Part shown: in pieces, positions 7,189-16,913 of the stretch
Layout: each line of letters opens with the position of its first letter
Position numbering within the stretch: position 1 is the stretch's first letter
Translations under genes and position numbers: made by a program
Notes under the pieces: generated by a model
Told to the model about the DNA's origin: nothing
The model's input: only the letters and a program-made list of their open reading frames with translations
Database searches by the model: none
Source: Arthrobacter sp. 131MFCol6.1
GTDB lineage: Bacteria; Actinomycetota; Actinomycetes; Actinomycetales; Micrococcaceae
Reading direction: 5' to 3'
Assembly (NCBI RefSeq): GCF_000374925.1
Contig: NZ_KB895542.1
Span: 351,354 to 415,353 of the forward strand
Length of the DNA stretch: 64,000 nt

Positions 7189-8085
7189 CTACCTCGCCGG
7201 GATCGGGAAGAAGGCCCGCGGGTCCTGCATCAGTGCAGGGTAATCGAAGGCGGAGCGGTCCACGATCTCGTCGACCTGGAAGTTGCGCGCGAACTGGCCA
7301 TCAACCGTGATCGGGCGGCCCAGGACCTTGCCGACGGCGAAGGCGGCGCCGTCGTTGACCGGGATGGCAACCACGGAGTTGCCGGGCAGGGTGGTGAATG
7401 CCTCTTCCTGCTGCTGGCGCTTGCGGGTGGGCTTCTTGACGAGCTGCTTCGGGGGCAGCTTGCGCACCTTGCTAGGACGGCGGGAGCCCGAGTCGGCGTA
7501 GACGAACTGGTAGTCGTCGTCCGCGGGGGCCTTGCTGCGGCCAACCGGCGGCAGGCTGACGGTCTTCAGTTGTGCGGGCTCGGTGTGGCCCAGGGGCAGG
7601 CGCAGGACCCACATGCGGTCCCCGGCAGGATCCTCGGGCACCAACTCGTGCTTCGGTTCGGGCCAGATGTACTCCAGGTCCGGGTCCGTTCCCGGAAAGA
7701 CCTCTGTATAGAACCGCGGGTCCTTCGCGATCAGCCGGGACCGATGGCTGAGGTGGAAATCCTCATTGCCCAGCCATGGCGGCATCGGGATCTTGGCGGC
7801 GTAGTCGGGGTGGGCCGCCTGCGGGGCGAACTCCATGATCTTCTCGCGCGTGGTGTCCTCGCCGCCGCGGGCCGTCCATTCATCCACCATGGCCAGGCCG
7901 TACATTGTCAGCGCAGGAACGTACCCCATCCACATCCGGATCGCCGGGTGCGACTGCCAGCCGTACTCCGGGATCACCAGCGCACGCAGGATCTGCAGCG
8001 CTTCGACGCGCTGCTTGCCGAGCCGCACACGGTCCAAAACCGCGGCGCTCTGCTGGAAATCGGGGAAGGGGAGGAAGGTCTGCAT
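7189..8085 (-). CDS. MSMEG_6728 family protein
   Basis: This 298-residue protein opens with MQTFLPFPDFQQSAAVLDRV and then RLGKQRVEALQILRAL, the signature of the actinobacterial MSMEG_6728 family, which has been related to the pyrimidine-dimer glycosylase fold. Other conserved blocks are HPAIRMWMGY and PPWLGNEDFHLSHRSRLIAKDP. The C-terminal third is basic (RKLPPKQLVKKPTRKRQQQ) and extends the core. A DNA-repair role is possible but unproven. Convergent with the secreted-protein gene at 6662 and divergent from the gene at 8232. Confidence 0.8.
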   Translation of the reverse strand: MQTFLPFPDFQQSAAVLDRVRLGKQRVEALQILRALVIPEYGWQSHPAIRMWMGYVPALTMYGLAMVDEWTARGGEDTTREKIMEFAPQAAHPDYAAKIPMPPWLGNEDFHLSHRSRLIAKDPRFYTEVFPGTDPDLEYIWPEPKHELVPEDPAGDRMWVLRLPLGHTEPAQLKTVSLPPVGRSKAPADDDYQFVYADSGSRRPSKVRKLPPKQLVKKPTRKRQQQEEAFTTLPGNSVVAIPVNDGAAFAVGKVLGRPITVDGQFARNFQVDEIVDRSAFDYPALMQDPRAFFPIPAR

Positions 8086-8231
8086 CTTTCCAGTTTGAGG
8101 CCACGGGTCAAATGCGCCAATTGCTGGCGCGGGCCGGTGAGCGTGCTCACATGACGGAACAGGGCAGACAGGGGTGCGGGAGAGCCGCTAAAATAACATG
8201 AACCACTCCCGCCGCCACGGAAGACACGCCC

Positions 8232-8828
8232 ATGCCTTATTTAGCAGAGCCACCAACAGTAACTGACGCACCGGCGCCGTTCGTGCCCAAGTACGGACAA
8301 ATGCTCAGCCCCGACGCCCACGGAATAGTGGTGCTGGAGGAATTCACGCTGGATCCGGTTGCCGCCCGCGACGAGCAGCGCGGGTTCCGAGCCGCCATGG
8401 CTGCCGTGGCCCTCACCATGCGGCGTCTGGTGGCCCTCCGCCTCTTCATCGCCGCCGTGGCGATCGCTAACCTGCCCCTGTTCCTGCTCTCGAGTGGCTG
8501 GGAGATCTACGTCATCTCACTGACCCTGGTGGTAGCCGTCCACGCCGCGGTGTCCTGGCTGAACCGCCACGAGCCAAAGATCAAGCAGCGCAGGATGCTG
8601 GAATTGCACCTGCACCGCGAGCGCAGCGCCAACTACCGCAAAGTCCGCGACGCCGTGAAGTACGTCATTGACGCCCCGGCCCGGATGAACGAAAGCCTTT
8701 ACCTTGAGCTCCTCGCCGCCAAGCGGGTAGCGCTGCACCTGGCCATGGGCACAGTTGCCCTGCTGGACACGAGCGACGACGCCGCCTGGAAGGTGCGGAT
8801 TATCCGCGAAATCCCACAGGCCGCCTGA
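8232..8828 (+). CDS. Small integral membrane protein, unknown
   Basis: This 198-residue protein is not recognised. The first ~70 residues are soluble (FVPKYGQMLSPDAHGIVVLEEF), followed by two closely spaced membrane helices (about 76-92 and 96-112), then a basic amphipathic C-terminal half (NRHEPKIKQRRMLELHLHRERSANYRKV cut here into a charged helix region) ending in a weakly hydrophobic segment. Start ATG 8232 is the first in frame. It is monocistronic, ending at a strong bidirectional terminator. Confidence 0.7.
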   Translation: MPYLAEPPTVTDAPAPFVPKYGQMLSPDAHGIVVLEEFTLDPVAARDEQRGFRAAMAAVALTMRRLVALRLFIAAVAIANLPLFLLSSGWEIYVISLTLVVAVHAAVSWLNRHEPKIKQRRMLELHLHRERSANYRKVRDAVKYVIDAPARMNESLYLELLAAKRVALHLAMGTVALLDTSDDAAWKVRIIREIPQAA

Positions 8829-8860
8829 GCCCGCACGGCTCAACCCACGGCTCACTGAAG

Positions 8861-8910
8861 CACCACGACGCCGGAGCGTCCCCTTGCGGGATCGCTCCGG
8901 CGTCGTGCTG
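8861..8910. terminator. Bidirectional terminator hairpin
   Basis: An 18-bp stem with one mismatch (8861-8878 and 8893-8910; CACGACGCCGGAGCG arm) and a 14-nt loop lies between the convergent genes ending at 8828 and 8945. It probably terminates both. Confidence 0.8.
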
Positions 8911-8944
8911 TGTGGCTTGCTGTACGCCACGTGCCGTAACCGCC

Positions 8945-9595
8945 TTATGCGGGCAGTTGCAGCACTTGGCCCGGGAACACCAGATGAGGGTTGCTGATGG
9001 TCGCCGTGTTGGCGTCGGCCAGCGCGAGCCAGCCCCCGGCGATGTTGAGCTTCGCGGCGATCGTGCTCAGGGTTTCGCCGCTCCGGATGGTGTAGGTCTG
9101 GCCACTTACGGATACCGGTGCTACGTGGCGGGGTGTAGGCACGGCTGCCTTGGGGGCGTATCTGGCGGGAGCCTTGGCTGCGACCGGAATCGCGGCGGGC
9201 CGCCGTGATGTGGCCGCGCTCTGCGGAGCCGCGGCGCCGCCGCGCAGGCCGAGCTTGGCGGCGCATGCTGGCCACGCGCCCCAGCCCTGGCTGGCCTGCA
9301 CTCTCTCGGCCACGGCGATCTGCTGCGCACGGCTGGCGTTTGCCGGGGACCCCGTGCCGCCGTGGGCCGCCCAGGTGCTGGCGCTGAATTGCAGCCCGCC
9401 CGCGTATCCGTTTCCTGTGTTGGTGGCCCAATTCCCGCCACTTTCGCATTGGGCCAGTGAATCCCACGTGGAGGCAGGGGCTGTGGTTGGTACGGCCGCG
9501 TTAGCGGCCGAGGCGGACAGTGCGACGGCTGCAATCGAGACAGCCGCCAGGGAGATGCCGCGGCGCGCGGCAGTGCCATAGGTTGATTTCTTCAT
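8945..9595 (-). CDS. Resuscitation-promoting factor-like protein with LysM domain
   Basis: This 216-residue secreted protein has a signal peptide (about 1-33, cleavage after ASAANA), an Rpf/transglycosylase-like domain (about 40-115: [20 protein letters not shown] with the catalytic Glu, then [15 protein letters not shown]), an Ala/Pro-rich linker, and a C-terminal LysM domain ([17 protein letters not shown] ... VFPGQVLQL). Rpf proteins cleave peptidoglycan and stimulate growth of dormant cells. Length is normal for a short Rpf-LysM protein. It has a strong promoter and a ~158-nt leader. Confidence 0.9.
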   Translation of the reverse strand: MKKSTYGTAARRGISLAAVSIAAVALSASAANAAVPTTAPASTWDSLAQCESGGNWATNTGNGYAGGLQFSASTWAAHGGTGSPANASRAQQIAVAERVQASQGWGAWPACAAKLGLRGGAAAPQSAATSRRPAAIPVAAKAPARYAPKAAVPTPRHVAPVSVSGQTYTIRSGETLSTIAAKLNIAGGWLALADANTATISNPHLVFPGQVLQLPA

Positions 9596-9759
9596 GGTTT
9601 AGATGCTCCTGAGGCCCACCAGCGCTCGGTCCGTCCCCGGACGTTTTTACGCCACTGCCCGCCCCTGACAATAGAGGTCATAGCGGTGTCTACCGGTCGG
9701 GCAGTATCTGGTGGTGGTAGCACCGGGCATGCAATACCCGGTTGCCGGGCATGGACACT

Positions 9760-9795
9760 AGGCTAAGTCAGCCCCGGGCCGTTATCAAGACGTTA
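9760..9795 (-). promoter_or_regulatory. Promoter and overlapping direct repeat upstream of the Rpf gene
   Basis: On the minus strand TTGATA (9788-9783) and TAGCCT (9765-9760) are separated by 17 bp, a good housekeeping promoter. TAACG is repeated with an 11-bp period (plus-strand CGTTA at 9780 and 9791), overlapping and just upstream of the -35. Such direct repeats resemble MtrA-type sites, and MtrA is known to regulate rpf and cell-wall hydrolase genes in actinobacteria; the assignment here is an inference. Confidence 0.6.
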
Positions 9796-9865
9796 CTTTG
9801 GCTGCTTCTGCCGTTATCATCTGGTCCCGCGCTGACGCCGACTCCTGCGAACATGCCCGCGTGGA

Positions 9866-12475
9866 TCAGCTTCCGAGCATTGCGGCCAGGTACGGAGCGG
9901 TCCGGCTCGCAGTGGAGCGCGCGACGGCGGCGGGAGTCCCGATCGCCACGATCTCGCCGCCCGCGTCCCCGCCGGCCGGGCCGAGATCGATCACCCAGTC
10001 CGCCGCGGCCACCACATCCATGTCGTGTTCCACCACAATGACGGTGTTCCCGGCGTCCACGAGCCGGTGCAGTTGGGCCATGAGCAGCTGAACATCGGCC
10101 GGGTGCAGGCCGGTGGTGGGCTCGTCCAGCAGGTAGAGGGAGTGGCCGCGCTGGGCACGCTGCAGCTCGGTGGCCAGTTTGATGCGCTGGGCCTCACCGC
10201 CGGAGAGCTCAGTGGCCGGCTGGCCGAGGCGGAGATAGCCCAGGCCCACCTCGCGCAGCGTTTGCAGGCTGCGCGCCGCGGCCGGCACCCCGTCGAGGAA
10301 CTCGGCGGCGGCGTTGACCGTCAGGCCCAGCACCTCCGCCACGTTCTTGCCCTGGTACGTCACCTCAAGGGTTTCCGGGTTGTAGCGCGAGCCATCGCAC
10401 TCGGGGCAAGGGCCGTAGCTGCCGGGCAGGAACAGCAGTTCGACGGCGACGAAGCCCTCGCCCTGGCAGGTCTCGCAGCGGCCGCCGGCAACGTTGAAGG
10501 AGAAGCGGCCTGCGCCGAAGCCCCGCGCCCTGGCCTCGTCCGTGGCCGCGAATTCCTTGCGCACTGCGTCGAAGAGGCCTGTGTAGGTGGCGAGGTTGGA
10601 GCGCGGTGTGCGGCCGATCGGTTTCTGGTCCACCTTGACGAGCCGGTCCAGCTGGTCGAGGCCCGAGACCGGTCCGACACTGAGCGGCTCGGTGGACTCA
10701 CCGGCGTCGGCCTCCAGGTCCTCGGGGGCCTTGGCAGCGTCTGGCTCCGGGTGCAGCCAGGCGCCGACCACCTCGGCCAGAACCTGGCTGACCAGCGTGG
10801 ATTTGCCGGAACCGGAGACGCCCGTGACCGCGGTCAGCACGCCGAGCGGGAAGTCGGCGTCGAGTTCGCGCAGGTTGTGGCGGCTGATGTCGCGCAGTTC
10901 CAGCCAGCCGGCAGCTTCCCGCCGGGTGCCGCTGGCGGCGGAACCGCCGCCGTCGTCCGCAGTGCCGGAACCGTCAGCCGTACCGGCCGAACCGTCCGGG
11001 AACAGGAACGGCCGGGTCACGGACGCATCCACCTCGGCGAGGCCGGCCACGGGACCGCTGTAGAGCACCTCGCCGCCGCCTTCACCGGCGCGGGGACCGA
11101 CGTCCACCAGCCAGTCGGCGCGGCGGACGATGTCCATGTTGTGCTCCACCACGAACACCGAGTTGCCGGAGGACTTGAGCTGGTCCAGGACTGCGAGGAG
11201 GGGCTCGGCGTCGGCGGGGTGCAGTCCGGCGGAGGGCTCGTCCAGCACGTAGATCACGCCGAACAGCCCGGAGCGGAGCTGGGTGGCGATCCGGAGCCGT
11301 TGCATTTCGCCGGGGGAGAGCGTGGGCGTGGACCGGCCCAACGCCAGGTAGCCCAGGCCGAGGTCCAGCAGCACGGTGACGCGCTGCAGGAGGTCGCGGG
11401 TGATGGCGACGGCCACCTCGTTGCCCTCACCGGAGGACTGCTTGCGGGACGCGGTCCCGGCCTCCGTGAGTTCGGTGGTGGGGCGGATGATGTCCGCCAG
11501 TTCGGTCATGGGGACGGCGTTGAGTTCGGCGATGGTGTGCCCGGCGAAGGTGACGGCGAGCGCGGCCGGGGTCAGGCCGCTGCCGCCGCAGACCGGGCAC
11601 GGGCCGGTTTCCATGAAGCGCAGCACCTTCTCGCGCATGGTGGTGCTCTTAGAATCGGCGAGCGTATGCAGCACGTAGCTCTTGGCGCTCCAGAACCGGC
11701 CCTTGTACGGCTTGGCGACGCGGTCGCGCTGGGGCGTCACTTCCACCACGGGCTGTTCCTCGGTGAACAGGATCCAGTCGCGGTCTTTTTTGGGCAGCTT
11801 CCGCCAGGGGGTGTCGACGTCGTGGCCCAGGTGGGTCAGGATGTCGCGCAGGTTCTTGCCCTGCCAGGCCCCGGGCCAGGCGGCAATGGCGCCGTCGCGG
11901 ATGCTCAGCGAGGTGTCCGGGACCAGCGATGACTCGGTGACAGTGTGCGCGATCCCCAGGCCGTGGCACTCCGGGCAGGCGCCGGCGGCCGTGTTCGGCG
12001 AAAACGCGTCCGAGTCCAGCGGGCTGGCGCCGTCCGGATAGCTGCCGGCGCGGGAGAAGAGCATGCGCAGCGAGTTGGACAGTGTGGTGAGGGTGCCCAC
12101 CGTGGACCGCGAACTCGGCGTCCCGCGGCGCTGCTGGAGCGCGACGGCGGGCGGAAGCCCCGTGATCATTTCCACTTTGGGGTTGTGCCCCTGCTGGATG
12201 AGCCGGCGGGCGTAGGGGGCCACGGATTCGAAGTAGCGGCGCTGCGCCTCGGCATAGATGGTGCCGAAGGCGAGGGAGGACTTGCCGGAGCCGGAGACGC
12301 CGGTGAAGGCGACAATCGCGTCGCGGGGCACGTCCACGTCCACGTTGCGCAGGTTGTTCTCCCGGGCACCGCGCACCCGGACAAAACCGTCCGTCGGGTT
12401 GCCGGGAGCGAGATCAGGAATGAGGTCCCGGCCGGCCGGGCGCGGCACATGGGAAGCATGCTGTTTACTTTGCAT
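9866..12475 (-). CDS. UvrA paralogue (excinuclease ABC subunit A-like ATPase)
   Basis: This 869-residue protein has two ABC ATPase halves. Half one: Walker [15 protein letters not shown], then [14 protein letters not shown], zinc-finger-type CPECHGLG and CPVCGGSG, signature [12 protein letters not shown] and [11 protein letters not shown]. Half two: Walker [39 protein letters not shown], signature [24 protein letters not shown]. It is shorter than housekeeping UvrA (about 950 residues), consistent with the UvrA2-like paralogues that lack UvrB-binding sequence and are implicated in damage tolerance or drug resistance. ATG 12475 is chosen; the open frame extends to 13582 but overlaps the adenine deaminase gene and has no homology there. 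Divergent from that gene, 48 bp apart. Confidence 0.9.
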   Translation of the reverse strand: MQSKQHASHVPRPAGRDLIPDLAPGNPTDGFVRVRGARENNLRNVDVDVPRDAIVAFTGVSGSGKSSLAFGTIYAEAQRRYFESVAPYARRLIQQGHNPKVEMITGLPPAVALQQRRGTPSSRSTVGTLTTLSNSLRMLFSRAGSYPDGASPLDSDAFSPNTAAGACPECHGLGIAHTVTESSLVPDTSLSIRDGAIAAWPGAWQGKNLRDILTHLGHDVDTPWRKLPKKDRDWILFTEEQPVVEVTPQRDRVAKPYKGRFWSAKSYVLHTLADSKSTTMREKVLRFMETGPCPVCGGSGLTPAALAVTFAGHTIAELNAVPMTELADIIRPTTELTEAGTASRKQSSGEGNEVAVAITRDLLQRVTVLLDLGLGYLALGRSTPTLSPGEMQRLRIATQLRSGLFGVIYVLDEPSAGLHPADAEPLLAVLDQLKSSGNSVFVVEHNMDIVRRADWLVDVGPRAGEGGGEVLYSGPVAGLAEVDASVTRPFLFPDGSAGTADGSGTADDGGGSAASGTRREAAGWLELRDISRHNLRELDADFPLGVLTAVTGVSGSGKSTLVSQVLAEVVGAWLHPEPDAAKAPEDLEADAGESTEPLSVGPVSGLDQLDRLVKVDQKPIGRTPRSNLATYTGLFDAVRKEFAATDEARARGFGAGRFSFNVAGGRCETCQGEGFVAVELLFLPGSYGPCPECDGSRYNPETLEVTYQGKNVAEVLGLTVNAAAEFLDGVPAAARSLQTLREVGLGYLRLGQPATELSGGEAQRIKLATELQRAQRGHSLYLLDEPTTGLHPADVQLLMAQLHRLVDAGNTVIVVEHDMDVVAAADWVIDLGPAGGDAGGEIVAIGTPAAVARSTASRTAPYLAAMLGS

Positions 12476-12523
12476 TGGTTCGACTCTATCCGCTCGGGGG
12501 AGCGCCGGGCATATCCTTACCGG

Positions 12524-13576
12524 ATGGAAACACACGACGACGGGGCTCAACTTACGGAGAACGAACCGGACGAGCCGGAGACCGGCGAACCCCACGCGCT
12601 CCCGGTCGCCGAGCTGCACCTGCATATCGAGGGAACCCTGGAACCGGAGCTGATCTTCGCGCTGGCGGAACGCAACGGGATCGAACTGCCCTATGCGGAC
12701 CTGGACGAGTTGCGCTCGCGCTACGAATTCACTGACCTGCAATCCTTTTTGGACCTGTACTACGCCAACATGGCCGTGCTGCAGACGGAGCAGGACTTCG
12801 CCGACATGACCCGGGCCTATCTGGCCCGGGCGGCGCTCGCCGGGGTCCGGCATGCCGAGATCATGCTGGACCCGCAGGCCCACCTGTCCCGCGGGATATC
12901 GCTGGCGACGTGCGTCAACGGCGTGGCCTCGGTGCTGGCCGGATCCCGCGAAGAGTTCGGCATCTCCACCCTCCTGATCGCGGCCTTCCTGCGCGACCTC
13001 ACCGAGGACTCCGCCCTGGAAGTTCTGGAGCAGCTGCTTGCCATGGACGCCCCGATCGCCGGCATCGGGCTCGATTCCGCCGAGGTGGGCAACCCGCCGG
13101 CCAAGTTCGAGCGGCTCTTCGCCCGGGCCAAGGACGCCGGGCTGCACCGGATCGCGCACGCCGGCGAGGAGGGCCCGCCGTCGTACATCATCGACGCGCT
13201 GGACATCCTCGAAGTGGAGCGGATCGATCACGGCATCCGCTGCATGGAGGACCCGGAGCTCGTGGAACGGCTCGTGGACGAGCTCGTGCCGCTGACCGTG
13301 TGCCCGCTGTCCAACGTCCGGCTCCGCGCGGTGGACACCCTGGCCGAGCACCCGCTGCCGGCGATGCTCGCGGCGGGGCTGAACGTCTGCGTGAACTCGG
13401 ACGACCCGGCGTACTTCGGCGGCTACGTGGACGACAACTTCGCGCAGCTGAAATCGGTGATCGGCCTGTCCGAGTTCGACTGCGTCCGGATGGCCGCGAA
13501 CTCGATCCGGTCCTCCTTCGCGAGCGAGGAACGCAAGGCCGAGCTGCTGGCCGAGCTCGCCGCGTCCGGACACTAA
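12524..13576 (+). CDS. Adenosine deaminase family protein, probably adenine deaminase
   Basis: This 350-residue metal-dependent amidohydrolase has zinc ligands and catalytic motifs AELHLHIEGTLEPEL, IAHAGEEGPP (catalytic Glu), ERIDHGIR and VNSDDPAYFGGY. The HIEGTLEPELIFALAERN, EVGNPPAKF and PAYFGGYV signatures match the Aah1-type adenine deaminases (EC 3.5.4.2) better than classical adenosine deaminase, so hydrolysis of adenine to hypoxanthine in purine salvage is likely. The N-terminal ~28 acidic residues are non-conserved. ATG 12524 is favoured; a later start is possible. Confidence 0.85.
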   Translation: METHDDGAQLTENEPDEPETGEPHALPVAELHLHIEGTLEPELIFALAERNGIELPYADLDELRSRYEFTDLQSFLDLYYANMAVLQTEQDFADMTRAYLARAALAGVRHAEIMLDPQAHLSRGISLATCVNGVASVLAGSREEFGISTLLIAAFLRDLTEDSALEVLEQLLAMDAPIAGIGLDSAEVGNPPAKFERLFARAKDAGLHRIAHAGEEGPPSYIIDALDILEVERIDHGIRCMEDPELVERLVDELVPLTVCPLSNVRLRAVDTLAEHPLPAMLAAGLNVCVNSDDPAYFGGYVDDNFAQLKSVIGLSEFDCVRMAANSIRSSFASEERKAELLAELAASGH

Positions 13577-13585
13577 AAGCACAGA

Positions 13586-13642
13586 TGCCCTATCACTTAT
13601 GGTCCCTAAAACGGCCGGTTGGGAACCATAACTGATAGGGCA
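13586..13642. repeat. 57-bp palindromic intergenic repeat, copy 1
   Basis: The arms TGCCCTATCACTTATGGT and its complement pair with one mismatch and a bulge around an AAAACGGCCGGTT loop. It lies between the convergent adenine deaminase and aldo/keto reductase genes and can act as a bidirectional terminator. A second 57-bp copy in the same orientation is at 14814-14870 on the other side of the reductase gene. Confidence 0.85.
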
Positions 13643-13670
13643 ACAGCAAGCTGGGTGTCGAACGGCGGGC

Positions 13671-14645
<975 letters not shown>

Positions 14646-14813
14646 AGATATCTCCTCAGTGGGAACGATGGGAACAGTGGGATGCCCAGTCCGGCACCCG
14701 ATCCGGCGCATGGTCAGCGGCGGGACGGCGCGCGGTGGGCAGACCGCAACTCTAGGCCCATCGGGCCGGGGACACAACGGCCCCCTGGGCCAGGCCGGGT
14801 TCCGAATTCCAGT

Positions 14814-14870
14814 TGCCCTGTCACTTCTGGTTGCCAAAACCGGCGGTTGGGCACCATAAGTGATAGGGCA
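14814..14870. repeat. 57-bp palindromic intergenic repeat, copy 2
   Basis: Same length, arm sequence (TGCCCT.TCACTT.TGGT), loop (AAAACCGGCGGTTGGG) and orientation as 13586-13642. It sits in the 306-bp gap between the divergent aldo/keto reductase and SulP genes, where a terminator is not needed, so it behaves more like a REP-type element. Nothing else recognisable lies in this gap. Confidence 0.85.
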
Positions 14871-14951
14871 TCGGGGACGACGGCGCGCGGCCGGCGCGGT
14901 TCACCCTTGCCGGGGGATGTGCCGTGCGGGGACGGGCGGCAGAGTGCAGAT

Positions 14952-16685
14952 ATGACGAAGACTCGCGAGCGGCACAAGGGCTGGCTGCGCCGGGCGGCGC
15001 CTGGATTCGATGCCGTCGCGACGTACCAGAAGGACTGGTTCGGTAAGGACATCATCGCCGGGGTCGTTCTGACGACGTTGCTCGTCCCGCAAGGCATGGC
15101 CTATGCCGAGCTGGCTGGGCTGCCCCCGATCACCGGGCTGTACACCAGCATCCTTTGCTTGCTCGCCTACGCGGTCTTCGGCCCGTCCCGTGTCCTGGTC
15201 CTTGGGCCCGACTCTGCACTCGGGCCCATGATCGCCGCGACGGTCCTGCCCCTTGTCGCGTCCGACGGCGACCCGCAGAAGGCGATCGCGCTCGCGTCGA
15301 TGTTGGCCCTCATGGTCGGCGCCATCATGGTTTTGGCGTCCGTGGCCAAGCTAGGCTTCATCGCCGACCTCATCTCCAAGCCGACGATGATCGGCTACAT
15401 GAACGGTCTCGCGATCACCATCCTGGTCGGCCAGCTGCCGAAGCTCTTCGGGTTCAAGATCGAAAGCGAAAACTTCATTGGTGACCTGGTCGGATTCGTC
15501 GAGGGCGTGGCCAACGGCGAGACCGTGGTCGCCGCGGCGGCGGTCGGCATCGGCGGGATTGTGCTGATACTGGTCCTGCAGCGGTGGCTGCCCAAGGTCC
15601 CGGCGGTACTCGTCATGGTGGTCGCCGCGATCGCGGCGACGGCGGTCTTCGACCTGGCCGCCAAGGGCGTCTCGCTGGTCGGGGAACTCCCGCGGGGCTT
15701 CCCGCCGTTCACCATCCCCCAGGTAGACTTCGCGGACCTCGGACTGATGTTCGCCGGCGCCTTGGGGATTGCGCTGGTTTCGTTGACGGACACGATCTCG
15801 ACGTCGACGGCGTTCGCCGCACGCACCGGGCAGGAAATCCGCGGCAACCAGGAGATGATTGGCATCGGAGCCGCGAACCTGGCCGCGGGCCTCTTCCAGG
15901 GCTTCCCGGTCAGCACCAGCGGATCCCGGACCGCCGTCGCAGAACGTTCCGGCTCGAAGTCGCAGCTCACGGGCGTGACGGGTGCCGTGCTGATCCTCCT
16001 CATGCTGGTGTTCTTGCCCGGGCTGTTCCGGAACCTGCCACAGCCGGCCCTGGCCGCCGTGGTGATGACGGCGTCGATCTCCCTTGCCGACATTCCCGGG
16101 ACGGTTCGTCTCTTGCGCCAGCGGCGCACCGAGTTCTACCTGTGCATGGCCGCCTTCCTCGGCGTCGCGTTCCTGGGCGTCCTGCCCGGCATCGGCATTG
16201 CGGTGGGGCTGTCCATCCTGAACATCTTCCGCCGGGCGTGGTGGCCGTACGAGACCGTGATCGGGCGGGTGCCCGGCTATGACGGCTTTCATGACATCAA
16301 CGTCCACCCGGACGCCAAACACCTGCCCGGCCTGGTCATCTACCGGTGGGACGCCCCGCTGTTCTTCGCCAACGTCCGGCCCTTCCGCGACAACATCCGG
16401 CACCTGGCCCATACCGACCCCAAACCGCGGTGGATCGTCATCGCGGCCGAACCGATCACGGACGTGGACACCACCGCCGCGGACGTCTTGCTCGATCTGG
16501 ACGTCGAGCTGAACGAGCAGGGCATCTCGCTGGTGTTCGCCGAGCTCAAGCACAGGACCCGGGAGAAGATCGAACGCTACGGACTGACCCGCGAAATCGA
16601 GCCGGAGCACTTCTATCCCACCACCGAAGCAGCCGTAGCCGCCTACATGGCCCAGACCGGCGCCAAATGGAGCGCCGAGGAGTAA
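14952..16685 (+). CDS. SulP family anion transporter (SLC26-like) with STAS domain
   Basis: This 577-residue protein has an N-terminal transport core (about 30-430) with the SulP signature AYAELAGLPPITGLYTSI, VLGPDSALGPMIA, and SGSRTAVAERSGSKSQL, followed by a cytoplasmic STAS domain (about 450-560: GLVIYRWDAPLFFANVRPFRDNI ... VDTTAADVLLDL). The family moves sulfate, bicarbonate or other anions; the substrate cannot be told from sequence. ATG 14952 places MTKTRERHKGWLRR before the first helix. Monocistronic, followed by a long terminator-like palindrome. Confidence 0.92.
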   Translation: MTKTRERHKGWLRRAAPGFDAVATYQKDWFGKDIIAGVVLTTLLVPQGMAYAELAGLPPITGLYTSILCLLAYAVFGPSRVLVLGPDSALGPMIAATVLPLVASDGDPQKAIALASMLALMVGAIMVLASVAKLGFIADLISKPTMIGYMNGLAITILVGQLPKLFGFKIESENFIGDLVGFVEGVANGETVVAAAAVGIGGIVLILVLQRWLPKVPAVLVMVVAAIAATAVFDLAAKGVSLVGELPRGFPPFTIPQVDFADLGLMFAGALGIALVSLTDTISTSTAFAARTGQEIRGNQEMIGIGAANLAAGLFQGFPVSTSGSRTAVAERSGSKSQLTGVTGAVLILLMLVFLPGLFRNLPQPALAAVVMTASISLADIPGTVRLLRQRRTEFYLCMAAFLGVAFLGVLPGIGIAVGLSILNIFRRAWWPYETVIGRVPGYDGFHDINVHPDAKHLPGLVIYRWDAPLFFANVRPFRDNIRHLAHTDPKPRWIVIAAEPITDVDTTAADVLLDLDVELNEQGISLVFAELKHRTREKIERYGLTREIEPEHFYPTTEAAVAAYMAQTGAKWSAEE

Positions 16686-16693
16686 CCCCTGAA

Positions 16694-16756
16694 CAACGCG
16701 GGGTCACTTACGGCCGGTCCAAGGCCCTTCCATGGGCGGTAAGTGACCCCGCGTTG
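16694..16756 (+). terminator. Long palindrome/terminator after the SulP gene
   Basis: A 22-bp stem with one mismatch (arm CAACGCGGGGTCACTTACGG) encloses a 19-nt loop and is followed by GTTTTC. It starts 9 bp after the SulP stop codon. The GTCACTTA core is also present in the 57-bp repeat family, although the rest differs. Confidence 0.8.
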
Positions 16757-16913
16757 GTTTTCTACTCGCGGGTAGGGCCGAGTTGGTCCCTCGCGCCCCC
16801 CACCCAGCCCTGTCATAGTGGGTCACGACACACAGAGTTAACCGGATCCGCTCGCAAAAACTAACATTTCCTTGGCAAAATGCAGGTGGATCAATTGCTT
16901 CTAAAGGAGACCC

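Noticed and set aside
9596..9755. c-di-AMP (ydaO-type) riboswitch upstream of the Rpf gene
   Set aside because: The position is right for the family, but I could not identify the conserved core of that riboswitch, so it is not annotated as one.
10025..11932. 635-codon plus-strand frame
   Set aside because: It is a shadow of the UvrA-like gene; it has no start signal or recognisable domains, only His/Gly/Arg-rich composition.
12476..13582. N-terminal extension of the UvrA-like frame to 1238 residues
   Set aside because: The extension is antisense to the adenine deaminase gene and has no UvrA homology; GC-rich DNA readily keeps the opposite strand open.
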